DNA of 64,000 nucleotides from contig JAGWXF010000005.1 of NCBI GenBank assembly GCA_018970025.1, forward strand, positions 1-64,000, written 5' to 3'. The stretch comes from Actinomycetales bacterium (GTDB taxonomy: Bacteria > Actinomycetota > Actinomycetes > S36-B12). The stretch's first letter is position 1. Each line of letters starts with the position of its first letter. A model generated the notes under the pieces. That model was not told the origin of the DNA. It ran no database searches and saw only the letters and a program-made list of their open reading frames with translations. The position numbers and the translations under genes are program-made. Shown in pieces: positions 41,763-51,743 of this stretch.

Positions 41763-43306
41763 TGGCAGCAGTCCTGGAGCCGGTACCGCCGGCGGTCTCG
41801 CTGGCATCGATCGTCGACCTGCTCCCCGACGTTGAGGTGCGGCTGCACGGGCACGGCGCGGCTGATCGATCGAGCCTTGCGCGGGCGCAGGTGCAGGGAG
41901 TCGAGCTCGACTCGCGGGCTGTGCAGCCAGGGCAGCTCTTCGCGGCCCTGCCCGGCCACCGCGTCCACGGGATCGGCTTCGCGCAGCAGGCACTGCAGCA
42001 TGGTGCGGTTGCGATCCTGACCGACCAGGAGGGCAGCCTGGTGCTCGCGAGTCAGCGGGTCGACGTGCCAGTGCTCGTCGTGGCGGATCCCAGGGGAGCG
42101 CTCGGACGGGTCAGCGCGCATGCCTACGGCGAGCCGGCACGCGACCTCACCCTGCTGGCGGTCACCGGAACGAACGGCAAGACGACCGTGGCAGCCATGG
42201 TGCATGCAGGGCTGCGAGCCGCGGGACGTGCGAGTGCAAGCATCGGCACCGTGGGCATGCAGGTCCAGGACCAGGTCTTCCCGGCTTCCCGCACCACGCC
42301 CGAAGCCCCGCAGCTGCACGCCGCCCTGGCAGCGATGCGGCAGCGTGGGGTGCAGGTCGTGGTGATGGAGGTGTCCAGCCACGCCATCGCCGAGCAGCGA
42401 GTCGACGGCCTGTGCTTCGACGTGGCGGCCTTCACCAACCTCTCGCAGGATCACCTCGACTACCACGGGACGATGGAGGCCTACTTCGAGGCCAAGGCTG
42501 AGCTGTTCACCGCTCAGCGAGCCGACTTCGCGGTGATCGGCGTCGATGACGACTGGGGCCGCCGGCTGGCGGCCCAGGCGCGGATCCCATTGGCGACCTG
42601 GTCGGCGACCGGACGGCCCGCCGACTTCTCGCTCGTGCAGCGCGAGGCCGCCTGGCAGGTCGAGGGGCCGGCCGGGGAGACACAGGACGTCGCCATTGCC
42701 CTGCCCGGCGCCTTCAACCTGGCGAATGCGGTGTGCTCATACGCCATGCTCCGCCGGCTGGGCATCACCGGCGACGTCATCGCGGAGGGCCTGGCCCGGG
42801 CGAGGGTCCCCGGCCGGATGGAGCCGGTTGCCGGCTCGGGCAGCGTGCGCGGAGTCGTCGACTACGCGCACTCGCCGGATGCGATCGGGCGTGTCATCGA
42901 GTCGCTGCGGGGGCAGCAGGCGGGTCGGATCATCGTCGTGCTCGGGGCCGGCGGAGATCGGGACCGCAGCAAGCGGCCGCTCATGGGTGCGATGGCGGCG
43001 CGCCTCGCCGATGTGCTCGTGGTGACGGACGACAATCCACGTTCGGAGGATCCGGGATCGATCCGGGCCGCAGTACTCGAGGGAGCGACGTCCGTGACCC
43101 ATGGTGCCAGCGGGGTGGCGAAGGTCCTTCATGTTCCCGACCGAGCCGAGGCAATCGGGGCGGCCGTTGCCGCGGCACTCCCCGGGGACGTCGTCCTCGT
43201 CCTTGGCAAGGGACACGAGCAGGGCCAGGAAGTCGCCGGTGTCATCCACCCATTCGATGACCGCAGTGTCCTGGCGCGAGCCCTTGCCGATCAGGCGGGG
43301 CAATGA
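41762..43306 (+). CDS. murE: UDP-MurNAc-tripeptide synthetase MurE
   Basis: A 514-residue Mur ligase that adds the third amino acid to UDP-MurNAc-dipeptide. The ATP loop is VTGTNGKTTVAAM, the central block is TNLSQDHLDYHGTMEAYF, and the C-terminal domain has DNPR at 424-427, the signature for meso-diaminopimelate as substrate. GTG 41762 shares one base with the ftsI stop, and the stop overlaps murF. Confidence 0.96.
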   Translation: MAAVLEPVPPAVSLASIVDLLPDVEVRLHGHGAADRSSLARAQVQGVELDSRAVQPGQLFAALPGHRVHGIGFAQQALQHGAVAILTDQEGSLVLASQRVDVPVLVVADPRGALGRVSAHAYGEPARDLTLLAVTGTNGKTTVAAMVHAGLRAAGRASASIGTVGMQVQDQVFPASRTTPEAPQLHAALAAMRQRGVQVVVMEVSSHAIAEQRVDGLCFDVAAFTNLSQDHLDYHGTMEAYFEAKAELFTAQRADFAVIGVDDDWGRRLAAQARIPLATWSATGRPADFSLVQREAAWQVEGPAGETQDVAIALPGAFNLANAVCSYAMLRRLGITGDVIAEGLARARVPGRMEPVAGSGSVRGVVDYAHSPDAIGRVIESLRGQQAGRIIVVLGAGGDRDRSKRPLMGAMAARLADVLVVTDDNPRSEDPGSIRAAVLEGATSVTHGASGVAKVLHVPDRAEAIGAAVAAALPGDVVLVLGKGHEQGQEVAGVIHPFDDRSVLARALADQAGQ

Positions 43307-44697
43307 TCCCGACGACCCTGCGGCAGGTGCAGTCCGCAACCTCGGGCATGCTCCGTGGGTTCGATCCGGCCTCGGAGCTGGCATCACGGCAGGTAACGTC
43401 AGTCGTGACCGACTCGCGGCTCACCACCCCTGGCGCGCTCTTCGTCGCCATCCCGGGGGAGCGGGTCGACGGTCATGATTTCGCATTCGACGCGGTCGCC
43501 TCGGGTGCGCTCGCCGTGCTCGCGAGCCGGCCCCTCGAGGTGCCTTGCATCGTTGTCGACGACACGACTGCCGCGCTGGGTCACCTGGCACGGTCGATAC
43601 GCGATCAGCTGGCCTGCACGGTGATCGCGATCACCGGCTCGAGTGGCAAGACCAGCACCAAGGATCTCCTCGCCGAGGTGCTCGGCGGGCTTGGGCCGAC
43701 CGTGGCGCCTGAGGGCTCCTTCAATACCGAGGTCGGCGTCCCCATGACCGTATGCCGGGCGGAGACGACGACGCGGTATCTCGTCCTGGAGATGGGCATG
43801 CGCGGCCTGGGACACATTCGCTACCTGTGCCAGGTCGCCCGGCCCGATATCGCTGTCATCCTGAACATCGGGTCCGCTCACCTGGGCATGGTCGGCAGCC
43901 GTGAGGGCATCGCGCAGGCGAAAGGGGAGATTCTCGAGCTCCTTCCTGCGGACGGCACGGCCGTGATCTTCGGCGACGATCCCGTCGTGCTGGCCCAGGT
44001 CGGACGGACGGCATCCCGCTTGGTCACCTTCGGCATGACAGCGTCCTGTGATGTCCGAGCGACCGAGGTGCGACTTGATGAGCAGGCTCGGGCCACGTTC
44101 ACCCTGGGCCATCACAGCGGAGAGGCGAGCGTGCGGCTGCGGCTGCACGGGGAGCACTTCATCGCCAATGCCCTTGCGGTCGCCGCGGTGGCCCTCACGG
44201 TCGGGATGCCGATCGATGCGGTTGCCCAGGCACTGAGCCAGGCGCAGCCGCGCAGCAGATGGCGGATGGAGGTAACGGAGTCCACTGGCGGGGTGACCGT
44301 CGTGAACGACGCCTACAACGCCAATCCCGAGTCCGTGCAGGCGGCCCTGCGGAGCCTGGCCGCCATGTCGGCGAACCGCCGGGCGTGGGCAGTGCTCGGC
44401 GAGATGCTCGAGCTCGGCGACGTGTCCGATGCCGAGCATGCGGGGATCGGCCGCCTGGCCGCCACTCTCGGCCTGGCGCATCTGGTCTGCGTCGGCCCTG
44501 GCACGATCGGCATGCACCAGGCCGCTCGTGCGGCGGGCCTGGAGAGCTCGGTGTGGGTTGCCGATGCCGATGCGGCCATCGACCTGCTCGGCTCGGACTG
44601 CGGGCCTGGTCCGGAGGATGTCGTGCTGGTCAAGGCCTCGCGGGGGATCGGCCTGGATCGAGTCGCCGAGTCGCTGCTGCAAGGAGACCGGCCATGA
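43303..44697 (+). CDS. murF: UDP-MurNAc-pentapeptide synthetase MurF
   Basis: A 464-residue ligase that adds D-Ala-D-Ala to complete the UDP-MurNAc-pentapeptide. Motifs: VTDSRLTTPGALFVAIPGERVDGHDF in the N-terminal domain, AITGSSGKTSTKDLLAEVL for ATP, and the C-terminal VVNDAYNANPESVQAAL, WAVLGEMLELGD. Start and stop both overlap neighbouring genes (murE, mraY) by ATGA, showing translational coupling. Confidence 0.96.
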   Translation: MIPTTLRQVQSATSGMLRGFDPASELASRQVTSVVTDSRLTTPGALFVAIPGERVDGHDFAFDAVASGALAVLASRPLEVPCIVVDDTTAALGHLARSIRDQLACTVIAITGSSGKTSTKDLLAEVLGGLGPTVAPEGSFNTEVGVPMTVCRAETTTRYLVLEMGMRGLGHIRYLCQVARPDIAVILNIGSAHLGMVGSREGIAQAKGEILELLPADGTAVIFGDDPVVLAQVGRTASRLVTFGMTASCDVRATEVRLDEQARATFTLGHHSGEASVRLRLHGEHFIANALAVAAVALTVGMPIDAVAQALSQAQPRSRWRMEVTESTGGVTVVNDAYNANPESVQAALRSLAAMSANRRAWAVLGEMLELGDVSDAEHAGIGRLAATLGLAHLVCVGPGTIGMHQAARAAGLESSVWVADADAAIDLLGSDCGPGPEDVVLVKASRGIGLDRVAESLLQGDRP

Positions 44698-45764
44698 GGC
44701 TCATCGTCCTGGCGGGCGCTATCGCCACGGTCGTGTCACTGCTCGGGACCCCGGTGCTGATCAGGCTGCTGGCGCGCCGCGGCTATTCGCAGGCCATCCG
44801 GGTGTCGACCGAGGGCGAGCCGTATCCGGACCATGAGGGCAAGCGCGGTACCCCGTCGATGGGGGGCGTGGCGATCCTGGTGGCCGTCCTGGCGGGCTAC
44901 TTCCTGACCCACCTGCTCGCGTGGCGTCCGGTCACGCCCTCCGGCCTCCTGGTGCTCTACCTCATGGTGGGCCTGGGCCTGGTCGGCCTCGCCGACGACT
45001 CCCTGAAGATCTTCAAGCAGCGCAGTACCGGCCTGCGCGCACGGACCAAGCTCATCGGGCAGGCCGCCGTGGCGCTGAGCTTCGCGTGGCTGTCCCTGCA
45101 GTTCCCGACGGACGGCACCTCGCCCGCCTCGATGGCCGTCTCATTCGTGCGCGACACCGCGATCGTGCTGCCCCTGGGGCTGTTCCTGCTGTGGGTGTGG
45201 TTCCTGGTGACCGCCACGACCAATGGCGTCAACCTGACGGATGGCCTGGACGGACTTGCCATCGGGGCGTCGATCGCGTCCTTCCTGGCATACGTCCTAA
45301 TCAGCATCTGGCAGTACGGGCAGAACTGCTCCTTCCTGGACACCTCACCCCTGACGTGCTACGCCACGCCGAACCCGCTTGACCTGGCGATCGTGGCGGT
45401 CGCCGCGGCCGGTGCCAGCTTCGGGTTCCTGTGGTGGAACACCGCCCCGGCCCGCATCTTCATGGGGGACACGGGCTCGCTGGCTCTTGGCGGCGGGATC
45501 GCCGGCCTGGCGATCCTCACCCGGACCGAGCTCCTGCTGCCCCTCATGGCCGGGCTCTTCCTGATCACGGCGCTCTCCGTCATCGCGCAGGTGGGCTCGT
45601 TCAAGCTCACCGGGCGCAGGGTGCTGCGGATGGCGCCGCTGCACCACCACTTCGAGATGCTCGGCTGGCCCGAGGTGCAGATCGTCGTCCGGTTCTGGAT
45701 CATCCAGGGGCTGTGCATCGCGGCTGGCCTGACGCTGTTCTATGCGGAGTGGGTGCGGGCATGA
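44694..45764 (+). CDS. mraY: Phospho-MurNAc-pentapeptide transferase MraY
   Basis: A 356-residue enzyme with ten membrane segments that makes lipid I at the cytoplasmic face. Signature blocks: HEGKRGTPSMGG near residue 45, GLADDSLKIFKQRSTGL with the catalytic Asp pair, NLTDGLDGLAIG, FMGDTGSLALGG and the cytoplasmic APLHHHFEMLGW. AAGGAG precedes ATG 44694. Confidence 0.97.
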   Translation: MRLIVLAGAIATVVSLLGTPVLIRLLARRGYSQAIRVSTEGEPYPDHEGKRGTPSMGGVAILVAVLAGYFLTHLLAWRPVTPSGLLVLYLMVGLGLVGLADDSLKIFKQRSTGLRARTKLIGQAAVALSFAWLSLQFPTDGTSPASMAVSFVRDTAIVLPLGLFLLWVWFLVTATTNGVNLTDGLDGLAIGASIASFLAYVLISIWQYGQNCSFLDTSPLTCYATPNPLDLAIVAVAAAGASFGFLWWNTAPARIFMGDTGSLALGGGIAGLAILTRTELLLPLMAGLFLITALSVIAQVGSFKLTGRRVLRMAPLHHHFEMLGWPEVQIVVRFWIIQGLCIAAGLTLFYAEWVRA

Positions 45765-47212
45765 CCGGCAGGCTCGCGGTGAGCGACCTGCGACGGGACT
45801 CCGACTGGGCGCCGGTGTCCGTCGCCGTCGCCGGGATCGGCATCGCTGGCTATGCGGCCGCGGACGCGCTCATGCAGCTGGGGGCCAGGGTCATCGTCAT
45901 CGACGCTGCGGACGGCCCGGCGCAGCGCGAACGCGGTAACGTCCTGGCGCAGCTGGGGGTTGACGTCCGGCTGGGACATGTCGATTCCGTACCCGATGCC
46001 GACCTGCTCGTGGTCTCGCCTGGACTCCGGCCGTCCGACCAGTGGATCATCCAGGCGCGCACGAGGGGGACCCCCATCTGGGGAGAGCTTGAGCTTGCCT
46101 GGCGGCTGCGCCCGAGCCAGGACCCGGCGCCATGGCTGCTGGTCACCGGCACCAATGGCAAGACCACTACCACGCTCATGCTGGAGTCCATCCTGCGAGC
46201 TGATGGCCGGCTGGCGCTCGCAGCCGGGAACATCGGGACGTCGCTCGTGGATATCGTCATGCACGAGCCGGCTGACGTCCTCGCCGTGGAGGTCGGTGCG
46301 CCGCAGTTGCCCTTCGTGACCTCGATGAGCCCGCTGGCGGCCGCCTGCCTGAACCTCGCCGAGGATCACCTCGACCACTTCGGCTCCTTCGACGCCTATG
46401 CACAGGCGAAGGCGCACGTCTACCACGGCACGCAGGTGGCAGCCGTCTTCAATGCCGCGGATCCGTCCACCATCCGCATGGTCGAGGGCGCCGATGTCGT
46501 CGAGGGCTGCCGAGCTGTCGGGTTCACCCGTGCGGTGCCGGACGTCTCGATGCTGGGCGTCGTCGATGGCGCCATCGTCGATCGAGCATTCATCGCGGAC
46601 CGCCGAACGTCTGCACAGGAGCTCGCGCTCGTCAGCGACGTGCAGCCGGCAGCGCCGCACAATGTCGACAATGCCCTCGCGGCAGCCGCGCTGGCTCGCG
46701 CATTCGGGGTCGCTCCCGGAGCAGTGCGCGAGGGACTGCGGTCGTTCACTCCAGCCGGGCATCGAATCGCGATGGTCGCCCAGATCGATGGCGTCGCCTA
46801 CGTCGACGACTCCAAGGCCACCAATGCGCACGCCGCCCTGACCAGCTTGCAGGCCTACCCGAGCGTGGTGTGGATCGCGGGCGGACTGGCCAAGGGCCAG
46901 TCCTTTGACGATCTCGTCGCCCAGGCTGGTGACCGCATTCGGGCTGCGGTCCTGCTCGGGGCTGATCGTGATCGCATTGCGGACGCTCTCCGGTCCAGGG
47001 CACCGGGGGTCGTGGTGATCGACGTCGACGGAGTCGATGCGGCCGCGATGGAGGATGCGGTCGGCCACGCCATGGCCCTTGCCCAGCCGGGGGATACCGT
47101 CCTGCTCGCGCCGGGCTGCGCGTCCTGGGACATGTTCCGCGACTATGCCCATCGCGGCGATGCATTCACCGCCGCTGTGCTGGCCAGGCGGGCAGGGGCG
47201 CAGGGTGGGTGA
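45761..47212 (+). CDS. murD: UDP-MurNAc-L-alanine:D-glutamate ligase MurD
   Basis: A 483-residue Mur ligase that adds D-Glu. The nucleotide-fold N-terminus is VAVAGIGIAGYAAADALM, the ATP loop VTGTNGKTTTTLML, then LNLAEDHLDHFGSFDAYAQAK, and the C-terminal block DDSKATNAHAALTSL with LLAPGCASWDMFRDYAHRGD. The usual E-S-S-F-Q-L is EVGAPQL here, a variant seen in some actinobacterial MurD proteins. It overlaps mraY by ATGA. Confidence 0.95.
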   Translation: MTGRLAVSDLRRDSDWAPVSVAVAGIGIAGYAAADALMQLGARVIVIDAADGPAQRERGNVLAQLGVDVRLGHVDSVPDADLLVVSPGLRPSDQWIIQARTRGTPIWGELELAWRLRPSQDPAPWLLVTGTNGKTTTTLMLESILRADGRLALAAGNIGTSLVDIVMHEPADVLAVEVGAPQLPFVTSMSPLAAACLNLAEDHLDHFGSFDAYAQAKAHVYHGTQVAAVFNAADPSTIRMVEGADVVEGCRAVGFTRAVPDVSMLGVVDGAIVDRAFIADRRTSAQELALVSDVQPAAPHNVDNALAAAALARAFGVAPGAVREGLRSFTPAGHRIAMVAQIDGVAYVDDSKATNAHAALTSLQAYPSVVWIAGGLAKGQSFDDLVAQAGDRIRAAVLLGADRDRIADALRSRAPGVVVIDVDGVDAAAMEDAVGHAMALAQPGDTVLLAPGCASWDMFRDYAHRGDAFTAAVLARRAGAQGG

Positions 47213-48416
47213 GTCGTTGTCGACCACTGCGCCGTCAGGGCGCCGGGAGCCCGGGCGACTGGGGACCTTCCTGGCGAGCCCGCTCAGTACCTACTACCTG
47301 CTTCTGGGCACGACCCTGCTGCTGCTGATCCTCGGGCTGATCATGGTCCTGTCGGCCTCCAGCATCGAGAGCTTCCGCATCCATGGATCCCCGTACGTCA
47401 TCGCGCAGAGGCAGGCGATGTTCGCCCTGGGCGGCGTGGTGGTCATGTTCGTCGTCGCCCGGCTGCCGGTTCAGTTCTGGCGCCCCATCGCCTGGCCCAG
47501 CCTGATCATCGCCTTCGGCCTGCTGGTGGCAGTGCTCATCATCGGCGTGGAGGTGGCCGGGCAGCGCAACTGGATCGAGATCTTCGGCCCATTCCGGTTG
47601 CAGCCGTCGGAGTTCGCGAAGTTCGGGCTGATCCTGTGGGGTGCCGACATTCTCGCGCGCAAGGAGCGCAGCCTCGACTCGTGGTCGCACCTGCTCATCC
47701 CGGTCCTGCCCGTTGCCGGTGCGATGATGGCGCTGGTCTTCATGGAGGGCGACGTCGGGAACGCGATGATGCTCGGGGCGATCGCCGCCGGGCTGCTCTT
47801 CGCCGTCGGCGCGCCCCTGCGCCTGTTCGCCGGCCTCGGCGTGGCCGGCGGCCTGGTGCTGTGGGCTCTGACCCTGGCGGCGCCGTACCGGATGGCTCGA
47901 TTCACCTCCTGGCTGGATCCGAGTGCCGACCGGCTCGGCAGCGGATGGCAGCTGACCCAGGGCAAGTACGCCCTCGGCACAGGGGGCCTGGTCGGGGTCG
48001 GGCTGGGGGCGAGCCGGGAGAAGTGGGGCTCGCTGCCCGAGGCGCATACGGACTTCATCTTCCCGGTCATCGGGGAGGAGCTGGGCCTGCTCGGCACCAT
48101 GCTGGTGCTGGTGCTCTTCGCCATCCTGGCCTTCGCGATCTTCCGCCTGGCGCGAACGACGCAGGACACCTTCGTCCGGCTCGCCTCAGCCGGGGTCGGC
48201 TCCTGGATCGTGGTCCAGGCCGTGGTGAATATCGGTGCCGTGCTCGGGCTCCTGCCGATCACCGGGGTTCCCTTGCCGCTGGTCTCGTACGGAGGGTCCT
48301 CGCTCGTCCCGACCCTTGCTGCGATCGGCATGCTGATGTCCTTTGCCCGGGCCGAGCCCCGGGCCCGCACCGTGCTGCGCCAGCGCACGACCTCAGCGAA
48401 GCTGGGAAGCGCATGA
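47205..48416 (+). CDS. ftsW: Septal peptidoglycan polymerase FtsW
   Basis: A 403-residue SEDS glycosyltransferase with ten membrane segments. Conserved stretches are FRLQPSEFAKFGLILWGA, the periplasmic catalytic Asp region in PEAHTDFIFPVIGEELG, and LPLVSYGGSSLVPTLAAIG near the C-terminus. It polymerises lipid II at the septum with FtsI. GTG 47205 overlaps the murD stop by eight bases; the stop overlaps murG. Confidence 0.94.
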   Translation: MGESLSTTAPSGRREPGRLGTFLASPLSTYYLLLGTTLLLLILGLIMVLSASSIESFRIHGSPYVIAQRQAMFALGGVVVMFVVARLPVQFWRPIAWPSLIIAFGLLVAVLIIGVEVAGQRNWIEIFGPFRLQPSEFAKFGLILWGADILARKERSLDSWSHLLIPVLPVAGAMMALVFMEGDVGNAMMLGAIAAGLLFAVGAPLRLFAGLGVAGGLVLWALTLAAPYRMARFTSWLDPSADRLGSGWQLTQGKYALGTGGLVGVGLGASREKWGSLPEAHTDFIFPVIGEELGLLGTMLVLVLFAILAFAIFRLARTTQDTFVRLASAGVGSWIVVQAVVNIGAVLGLLPITGVPLPLVSYGGSSLVPTLAAIGMLMSFARAEPRARTVLRQRTTSAKLGSA

Positions 48417-49519
48417 TCGTCCTTGCCGCGGGGGGTACGGCGGGGCACGTGGAGCCGGCACTGAACCTGGCCGATGAGCTTTGCCGCCGGGATCCTGGTG
48501 CCGACATCTGCTTCATCGGCGGCGAGCGGGGCCTGGAGACGTCGCTGGTGCCGGATCGCGGATACCGGCTTCTGCAGGTGCCTGCCGTCCCGATGCCGCG
48601 GAGGCCCAGCCTGGATCTGCTGCTGGTTGGCCCGCGTCTGGCACGCGCCGTGCGGATGGCGCGTCGCTCGCTTTCTTCCGCGCAGGTCGTCGTGGGATTC
48701 GGCGGCTACGCAGCCCTGCCCGCGTATCTCGCCGCGCACCGCTCCGGAGTCCCGCTGATCATCCATGAGGCCAATGCCAGGGCCGGACTTGCCAATCGGA
48801 TCGGCGCCCGACTCACCCGGCATGTGCTTGCCAGTCATCCCGATGCCCTGCCTGGGGCGACCCCCATGCCCCTGCCTATTCGCCCGGCCATTGCCCGACT
48901 GGACCGCGGCCTGCAGCGAGCGCATGCCCGATCGGTCTTCGGCCTGCCGTCGGATGGGCCCGTCCTGCTGGTCTTCGGCGGCTCGCAGGGCGCTCAGCAC
49001 CTCAATGCCGTGCTGCAGCAATCGCTGGATAGCTTGATCGCGGACGGCATCAGCGTGCTGCACGCCTATGGGCAGCGGAACCCGGCCCCTGAGGCACGCG
49101 AGCGATATGCCGCAGTGCCGTTCATCCAGCGGATGGACCTTGCATATGCCGCGGCTGACTTCGCGATCACCCGGGCCGGCGCCATGACCTGCGCCGAGCT
49201 TGCCGCCGTGGGCCTGCCAGCGGCGTATGTCCCGCTACCGATCGGCAATGGCGAGCAGCGGCTCAACGCCCTGCCGGTCGCTCGTGCTGGTGGGGGGATG
49301 GTCATCGACGACGCCGACCTCACCTCGGCGTGGCTGCTCGCCACGGTGCCGAGCCTGATCCACGATGCGGCCGTCCTGCAGGAGATGTCCGGTCGGGCGT
49401 CGGCATGGGGCGCACGTGATGCCGGCGAGGACTTCGCCGATCTCGTGATGAAGGTCGCACGGCATCGCGGAGGGCCCCTGACTCGTGGAGGGGCACTTCC
49501 CGGAGGAGAAGGAGCGTGA
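48413..49519 (+). CDS. murG: Lipid II synthase MurG (GlcNAc transferase)
   Basis: A 368-residue GT28 glycosyltransferase that adds GlcNAc to lipid I. AAGGTAGHVEPALNLADEL is the first glycine-rich loop, VVGFGGYAALPAYLAA and IIHEANARAGLANR follow, and the UDP-GlcNAc site is FGGSQGAQHLN with the later AITRAGAMTCAELAAVGLPA and PLPIGNGEQRLNA. It is coupled to ftsW and murC by four-base overlaps. Confidence 0.95.
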   Translation: MIVLAAGGTAGHVEPALNLADELCRRDPGADICFIGGERGLETSLVPDRGYRLLQVPAVPMPRRPSLDLLLVGPRLARAVRMARRSLSSAQVVVGFGGYAALPAYLAAHRSGVPLIIHEANARAGLANRIGARLTRHVLASHPDALPGATPMPLPIRPAIARLDRGLQRAHARSVFGLPSDGPVLLVFGGSQGAQHLNAVLQQSLDSLIADGISVLHAYGQRNPAPEARERYAAVPFIQRMDLAYAAADFAITRAGAMTCAELAAVGLPAAYVPLPIGNGEQRLNALPVARAGGGMVIDDADLTSAWLLATVPSLIHDAAVLQEMSGRASAWGARDAGEDFADLVMKVARHRGGPLTRGGALPGGEGA

Positions 49520-50943
49520 TGGACAGCGTCCCAGGGCCACTGAATCCCGCCGACCTCGGTCGCGTGCACATCGTCGGCATCGGGGGTGCGGGGATGTCCG
49601 GGATCGCTCGGATCCTGGTCGCCCAGGGCGTGACGGTATCGGGCAGCGATGCACGCGAGTCGCGCCGGATGGACGCCCTGCGCGCGCTGGGCGTTCGGGT
49701 CTTCGTCGGCCATGACGCCGCGCATGTCCAGGACGCCCAGACGCTGGTGGTATCGACGGCCATCCCCGCATCGAATGCCGAGCGCCAGGAGGCGTCACGC
49801 CTGGGAATCCGGGAGCTCAGCCGGGCCGAGGCACTTGCCAGCATCATGTCGGGCTCGAGGGGCGTGGCCGTGTGCGGAACCCACGGCAAGACGACGACCA
49901 CGTCCATGCTGACGGTTGCCCTGCAGCACTGCGGTGCCGATCCCTCGTTCGCGATCGGAAGCGAGTTGAACGAGACTGGCTCGAACGCCCACCTGGGATC
50001 AGGGGATGTCTTCGTAGTGGAGGCGGATGAGAGCGATGGCTCCTTCCTTCGCCTGGACTGCATTGCCGGGATCGTCACCAACGTGGAGGCTGACCACCTG
50101 AACTACTGGGGGACGTTCGATGCGCTCAAGGAGGCGTTCGTCCAGTTCACCCGGAATGTCGCCGCCCGGGGCGGCTTCATCGCCGTGTGCACCGATGATG
50201 CGGGCGGCGCATGGCTGTCCCGGCAGGCGATGGCAGCCGGGGCCGACGTGCGCACCTATGGACAGTCCGGGCAGCCCGACTACCTGCTCGCCGATGCGCG
50301 GCTCCAGGACCGAGGGTGGACCTTCGACGTCGTGCACCACGGCAACCGCCTGGCGGTCATCGACCTGCAGGTGCCGGGCCGTCACAACGCGCTCAATGCC
50401 CTCGGGGCACTTGTCGTCGGCCACGGGCTGGGCTTCGCTGCCGACCAGCTGGCAGCCGGGCTCAGCGAGTTCAGCGGCACCCGACGTCGCTTTGACTTCA
50501 AGGGCGAGGTCGCCGGGGTCCGCGTCTTCGACGACTATGCCCATCACCCGACCGAGATCGAGGCGACCCTTCGGGCCGCGCGCGAGGTCGTCGGGAATGG
50601 TCGGCTCGTCGTTGCCTTCCAGGCTCACCACTACTACCGAACGGCCCTGTTCATCAAGGAGTTCGGCGCTGCGCTGGGCCTGGCCGATGAGGTCGTCGTC
50701 CTGGAGGTCTTCGCCCCGGGCGAGACGCCGATCCCGGGAGCCAGCGGCCTGTCGATGGCCTCGAATGTCCCGCTTCCTTCCGAGCAGGTCGTCTTCGAGC
50801 CGTCCTGGTCGAATGTGGCGAGCCGGCTGGTGAGCCGCGCCAGGCCAGGGGACATCATCATGACCCTCGGGGCAGGCGATATCGGCCTGATGTGCACGGA
50901 GGTCCTTGACCTGCTTGCCCAGGGACAGGGACAGGTGCCATGA
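49516..50943 (+). CDS. murC: UDP-MurNAc:L-alanine ligase MurC
   Basis: A 475-residue Mur ligase, the first of the peptide-adding steps. HIVGIGGAGMSGIARIL is the N-terminal UDP-binding fold, AVCGTHGKTTTTSML the ATP loop, VVEADESDGSFL and NVEADHLNYWG the central motifs, and VFDDYAHHPTEIEATL opens the C-terminal domain. GTG 49516 overlaps the murG stop; ATG 49519 is the next codon. It is coupled to ftsQ by ATGA. Confidence 0.96.
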   Translation: MMDSVPGPLNPADLGRVHIVGIGGAGMSGIARILVAQGVTVSGSDARESRRMDALRALGVRVFVGHDAAHVQDAQTLVVSTAIPASNAERQEASRLGIRELSRAEALASIMSGSRGVAVCGTHGKTTTTSMLTVALQHCGADPSFAIGSELNETGSNAHLGSGDVFVVEADESDGSFLRLDCIAGIVTNVEADHLNYWGTFDALKEAFVQFTRNVAARGGFIAVCTDDAGGAWLSRQAMAAGADVRTYGQSGQPDYLLADARLQDRGWTFDVVHHGNRLAVIDLQVPGRHNALNALGALVVGHGLGFAADQLAAGLSEFSGTRRRFDFKGEVAGVRVFDDYAHHPTEIEATLRAAREVVGNGRLVVAFQAHHYYRTALFIKEFGAALGLADEVVVLEVFAPGETPIPGASGLSMASNVPLPSEQVVFEPSWSNVASRLVSRARPGDIIMTLGAGDIGLMCTEVLDLLAQGQGQVP

Positions 50944-51743
50944 CGGTATCCGTGCTGGCGCAGGCGCGATCACCCCGGACGGGCCATTCGTCGAGCCGGT
51001 CGCGGGCAGCCGCCGCCCGTCGTCCGCCCAGTGAACGCGTCGTCCGCCGCCGGGCCAGTCGCCGCCGGCGCTGGCTGATTGCGGTGTGCGGGTTCCTGAT
51101 CCTGGCGGCGATCGGGACGGGGGCCTGGTGGCTCACGTGGCGCTCGGAGTTCCTGGCAGTGCAGTCGGTTCGGGTCGAGGGGGTGTCGGGCAAGGAGCGG
51201 CAGATTGTGCTGGGCGCAGCAGCCGTTCCGCTTGGGACGGCGATGGTCCAGGTGCCGGGTTCGGCGATTCAGTCGCGGGTGGAGTCCATAGCCTGGATCA
51301 GGACGGCCATCGTCCGGCTGCAGTGGCCCAGCGGCGTCGTGGTCGAGGTCGAGCCCCGGCAGTCCCTGGCGCAGGACGCCGGAACGGGCTGGGCCGTCGA
51401 TGCAGACGGAACTGTCTTCCAGCCGCCCGAACCGGTACCCCGGGGCCTGCCGGTCATCAGGGCCTCCGATGCCGGGCGAGTGCAGGCGATGCGCGTCCTC
51501 GCGGACCTCCCTCGAGAGCTGGTCGGCCGGATCTCCGCGGTCAGTGCGTCGACGCGCGATGACATCCGCTTCAGCCTGCGATCAGGCGCCCTCGTTCGCT
51601 GGGGGAGCGACGAGCAGGGGCCCCTGAAGGCCGAGGTCCTTGGGGCCCTGCTCAGCCGCCGGGCACTGGTCTACGACGTATCCGCCCCTTTGGCGCCGAC
51701 GACGCGGGGCGAGCGCCTTGGCCGCCGTCGTCCATCGTCCTGA
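50940..51743 (+). CDS. ftsQ: Cell division protein FtsQ
   Basis: A 267-residue bitopic protein. A long basic cytoplasmic tail with an Arg cluster (SERVVRRRASRRRRW) precedes the membrane helix LIAVCGFLILAAIGTGAWWL. The POTRA domain begins FLAVQSVRVEGVSGKERQIV, followed by the FtsQ domain (VVVEVEPRQSLAQ). FtsQ bridges the early and late divisome with FtsL and FtsB. Its stop codon lies in the first unit of a 19-bp tandem repeat before ftsZ. Confidence 0.92.
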   Translation: MTVSVLAQARSPRTGHSSSRSRAAAARRPPSERVVRRRASRRRRWLIAVCGFLILAAIGTGAWWLTWRSEFLAVQSVRVEGVSGKERQIVLGAAAVPLGTAMVQVPGSAIQSRVESIAWIRTAIVRLQWPSGVVVEVEPRQSLAQDAGTGWAVDADGTVFQPPEPVPRGLPVIRASDAGRVQAMRVLADLPRELVGRISAVSASTRDDIRFSLRSGALVRWGSDEQGPLKAEVLGALLSRRALVYDVSAPLAPTTRGERLGRRRPSS